NCBI GenBank assembly: GCA_014653355.1
Contig: JACWEO010000002.1
Location: 1 to 64,000, forward strand
Source of the DNA: Pelagibacterales bacterium SAG-MED47
GTDB lineage: Bacteria > Pseudomonadota > Alphaproteobacteria > Pelagibacterales > Pelagibacteraceae
Direction: 5' to 3'
Length of the DNA stretch: 64,000 nucleotides
Shown: positions 63,471 through 64,000 of the stretch, piece by piece
How the letters are laid out: each line of letters begins with the position of its first letter
How positions within the stretch are numbered: the stretch's first letter is position 1
Position numbers and translations under genes: made by a program
Notes under the pieces: generated by a model
What the model was told of the DNA's origin: nothing
Database searches by the model: none
What the model saw: the letters and a program-made list of their open reading frames with translations, nothing else

Positions 63471-64000
63471 AAAGCGGTGAAGTAAAAATTAAAGATGTAG
63501 TAGAAATGAAAATTGATGTTGAAAGAAGAGACAATCTTAAAGCTTACCATTCAGCAACACATTTACTTCATGAATCTCTTAGAAGAACTTTAGGAAAACA
63601 TGTTATGCAAAAGGGTTCATTAGTTGCACCTGATAGACTTAGATTTGATTTTAGTCATATGAAACCCATTACTAGTGAAGAGTTACAAAAAATTGACAAA
63701 CTTGTTAATGAATATGTTCAAGCAAATACCGAGGTTACAACCAGAATTATGACCCCAAAAGCTGCAATTGATAAGGGTGCCTTAGCATTCTTTGGGGAAA
63801 AATATGGAGAAGAAGTAAGGGTAGTTTCAATGGGTAAAGAAAAAGAAACTTATTTTTCAACAGAATTGTGTGGTGGAACACACGTTCAAAATACTGGAAA
63901 TATTGGTAAATTTAGAACAATTAGTCAGGCTTCTATTGCTGCAGGTGTCAGAAGAGTTGAAGCATTAAGAGATAAGCAGTTAGAAGATTATATTAAAAAC
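63437..64000 (+). CDS. alaS: Alanyl-tRNA synthetase, continuation in shifted frame (runs off window)
   Basis: From base 63437 a frame stays open to the window end (188 codons) and continues the protein: [18 protein letters not shown], then the editing-domain His pair in [34 protein letters not shown] and [15 protein letters not shown] contain the editing Cys/His site. It has no start of its own. It must be joined to the previous frame by adding one base at 63430-63436, by -1 ribosomal slippage there, or by accepting the gene as broken. The C-terminal oligomerisation domain lies past the window. Confidence 0.9.

Noticed and set aside
1-64000. Insertion sequences, prophage, integrase or CRISPR array
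   Set aside because: No transposase-, integrase- or Cas-like protein and no regularly spaced repeats were seen on either strand.

Overview
The window looks like a chromosome segment of a SAR11-type (Pelagibacterales) marine alphaproteobacterium. The DNA is very AT-rich, with lysine-, asparagine- and isoleucine-heavy proteins and genes that abut or overlap by a few bases. Intergenic gaps are tiny. There are no insertion sequences, phage genes or CRISPR arrays. Gene content fits too: a proteorhodopsin followed by a [2Fe-2S] ferredoxin and a ferredoxin-NADP reductase, alphaproteobacterial LexA-type boxes, and a minimal cell-wall cluster. The taxonomic call is inference from these features, not a database result.

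Layout. 1-8.7 kb: the end of an aminotransferase gene, an ADP-ribosylglycohydrolase-like gene with trxB, an ELM1-like gene overlapping a 2-oxoglutarate oxygenase, then carB/carA. 8.8-13.2 kb: a yqeY-dnaG-rpoD macromolecular-synthesis operon and two tRNA genes. The tRNA-Val(GAC) has a strongly non-canonical T loop. 13.2-15.8 kb: mlaC/mlaA, an N-acetylmuramoyl-alanine amidase and the RNase P RNA. 15.9-36.8 kb: one long co-directional division and cell-wall (dcw) operon headed by mraZ with a textbook MraZ operator. Its order is mraZ-ftsZ-rsmH-ftsL-ftsI-murEF (fused)-mraY-murD-ftsW-murG-murC-murB-ddl-ftsQ-FtsA-like-lpxC-bamD-ligA. ftsZ sits at the head of the operon, not beside ftsA. The place normally held by ftsA carries a 233-residue protein that resembles only the first part of FtsA plus a membrane-targeting tail. 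36.7-48.3 kb: pepP, uvrD, an AsmA-like protein, fumC, a MazG-like pyrophosphohydrolase, ygfZ, pyrC, an SMR transporter and prpE. 48.3-51.3 kb: the proteorhodopsin module, predicted blue-tuned by Gln at the tuning position, with tandem hairpins in its upstream region and a strong terminator. 51.3-55.6 kb: dksA with two overlapping tiny membrane ORFs behind it, then two glycosyltransferases and a periplasmic alginate-lyase-like protein. 55.5-64 kb: umuDC with a LexA-type box, a SOUL protein, a GFA-family protein, a glycerate-kinase-like protein, tolC, recA with a LexA-like box, and alaS.

How the genes work together. The dcw operon makes lipid-linked peptidoglycan precursor (meso-diaminopimelate type, judged from MurE), builds the septal machinery and supplies lipid A (lpxC) and outer-membrane assembly (bamD) functions. 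MraZ probably autoregulates it. umuDC and recA form an SOS-like set with related boxes. The proteorhodopsin cluster couples light-driven proton pumping to a redox pair in location only.

The most interesting items are the shortened FtsA-like protein together with the relocated ftsZ; the alaS reading frame, broken at a 7-A run that is also a perfect A AAA AAC slippery heptamer; the odd tRNA-Val; nested inverted repeats at the ftsZ/rsmH junction; the proteorhodopsin leader hairpins; and the dksA small-ORF chain.
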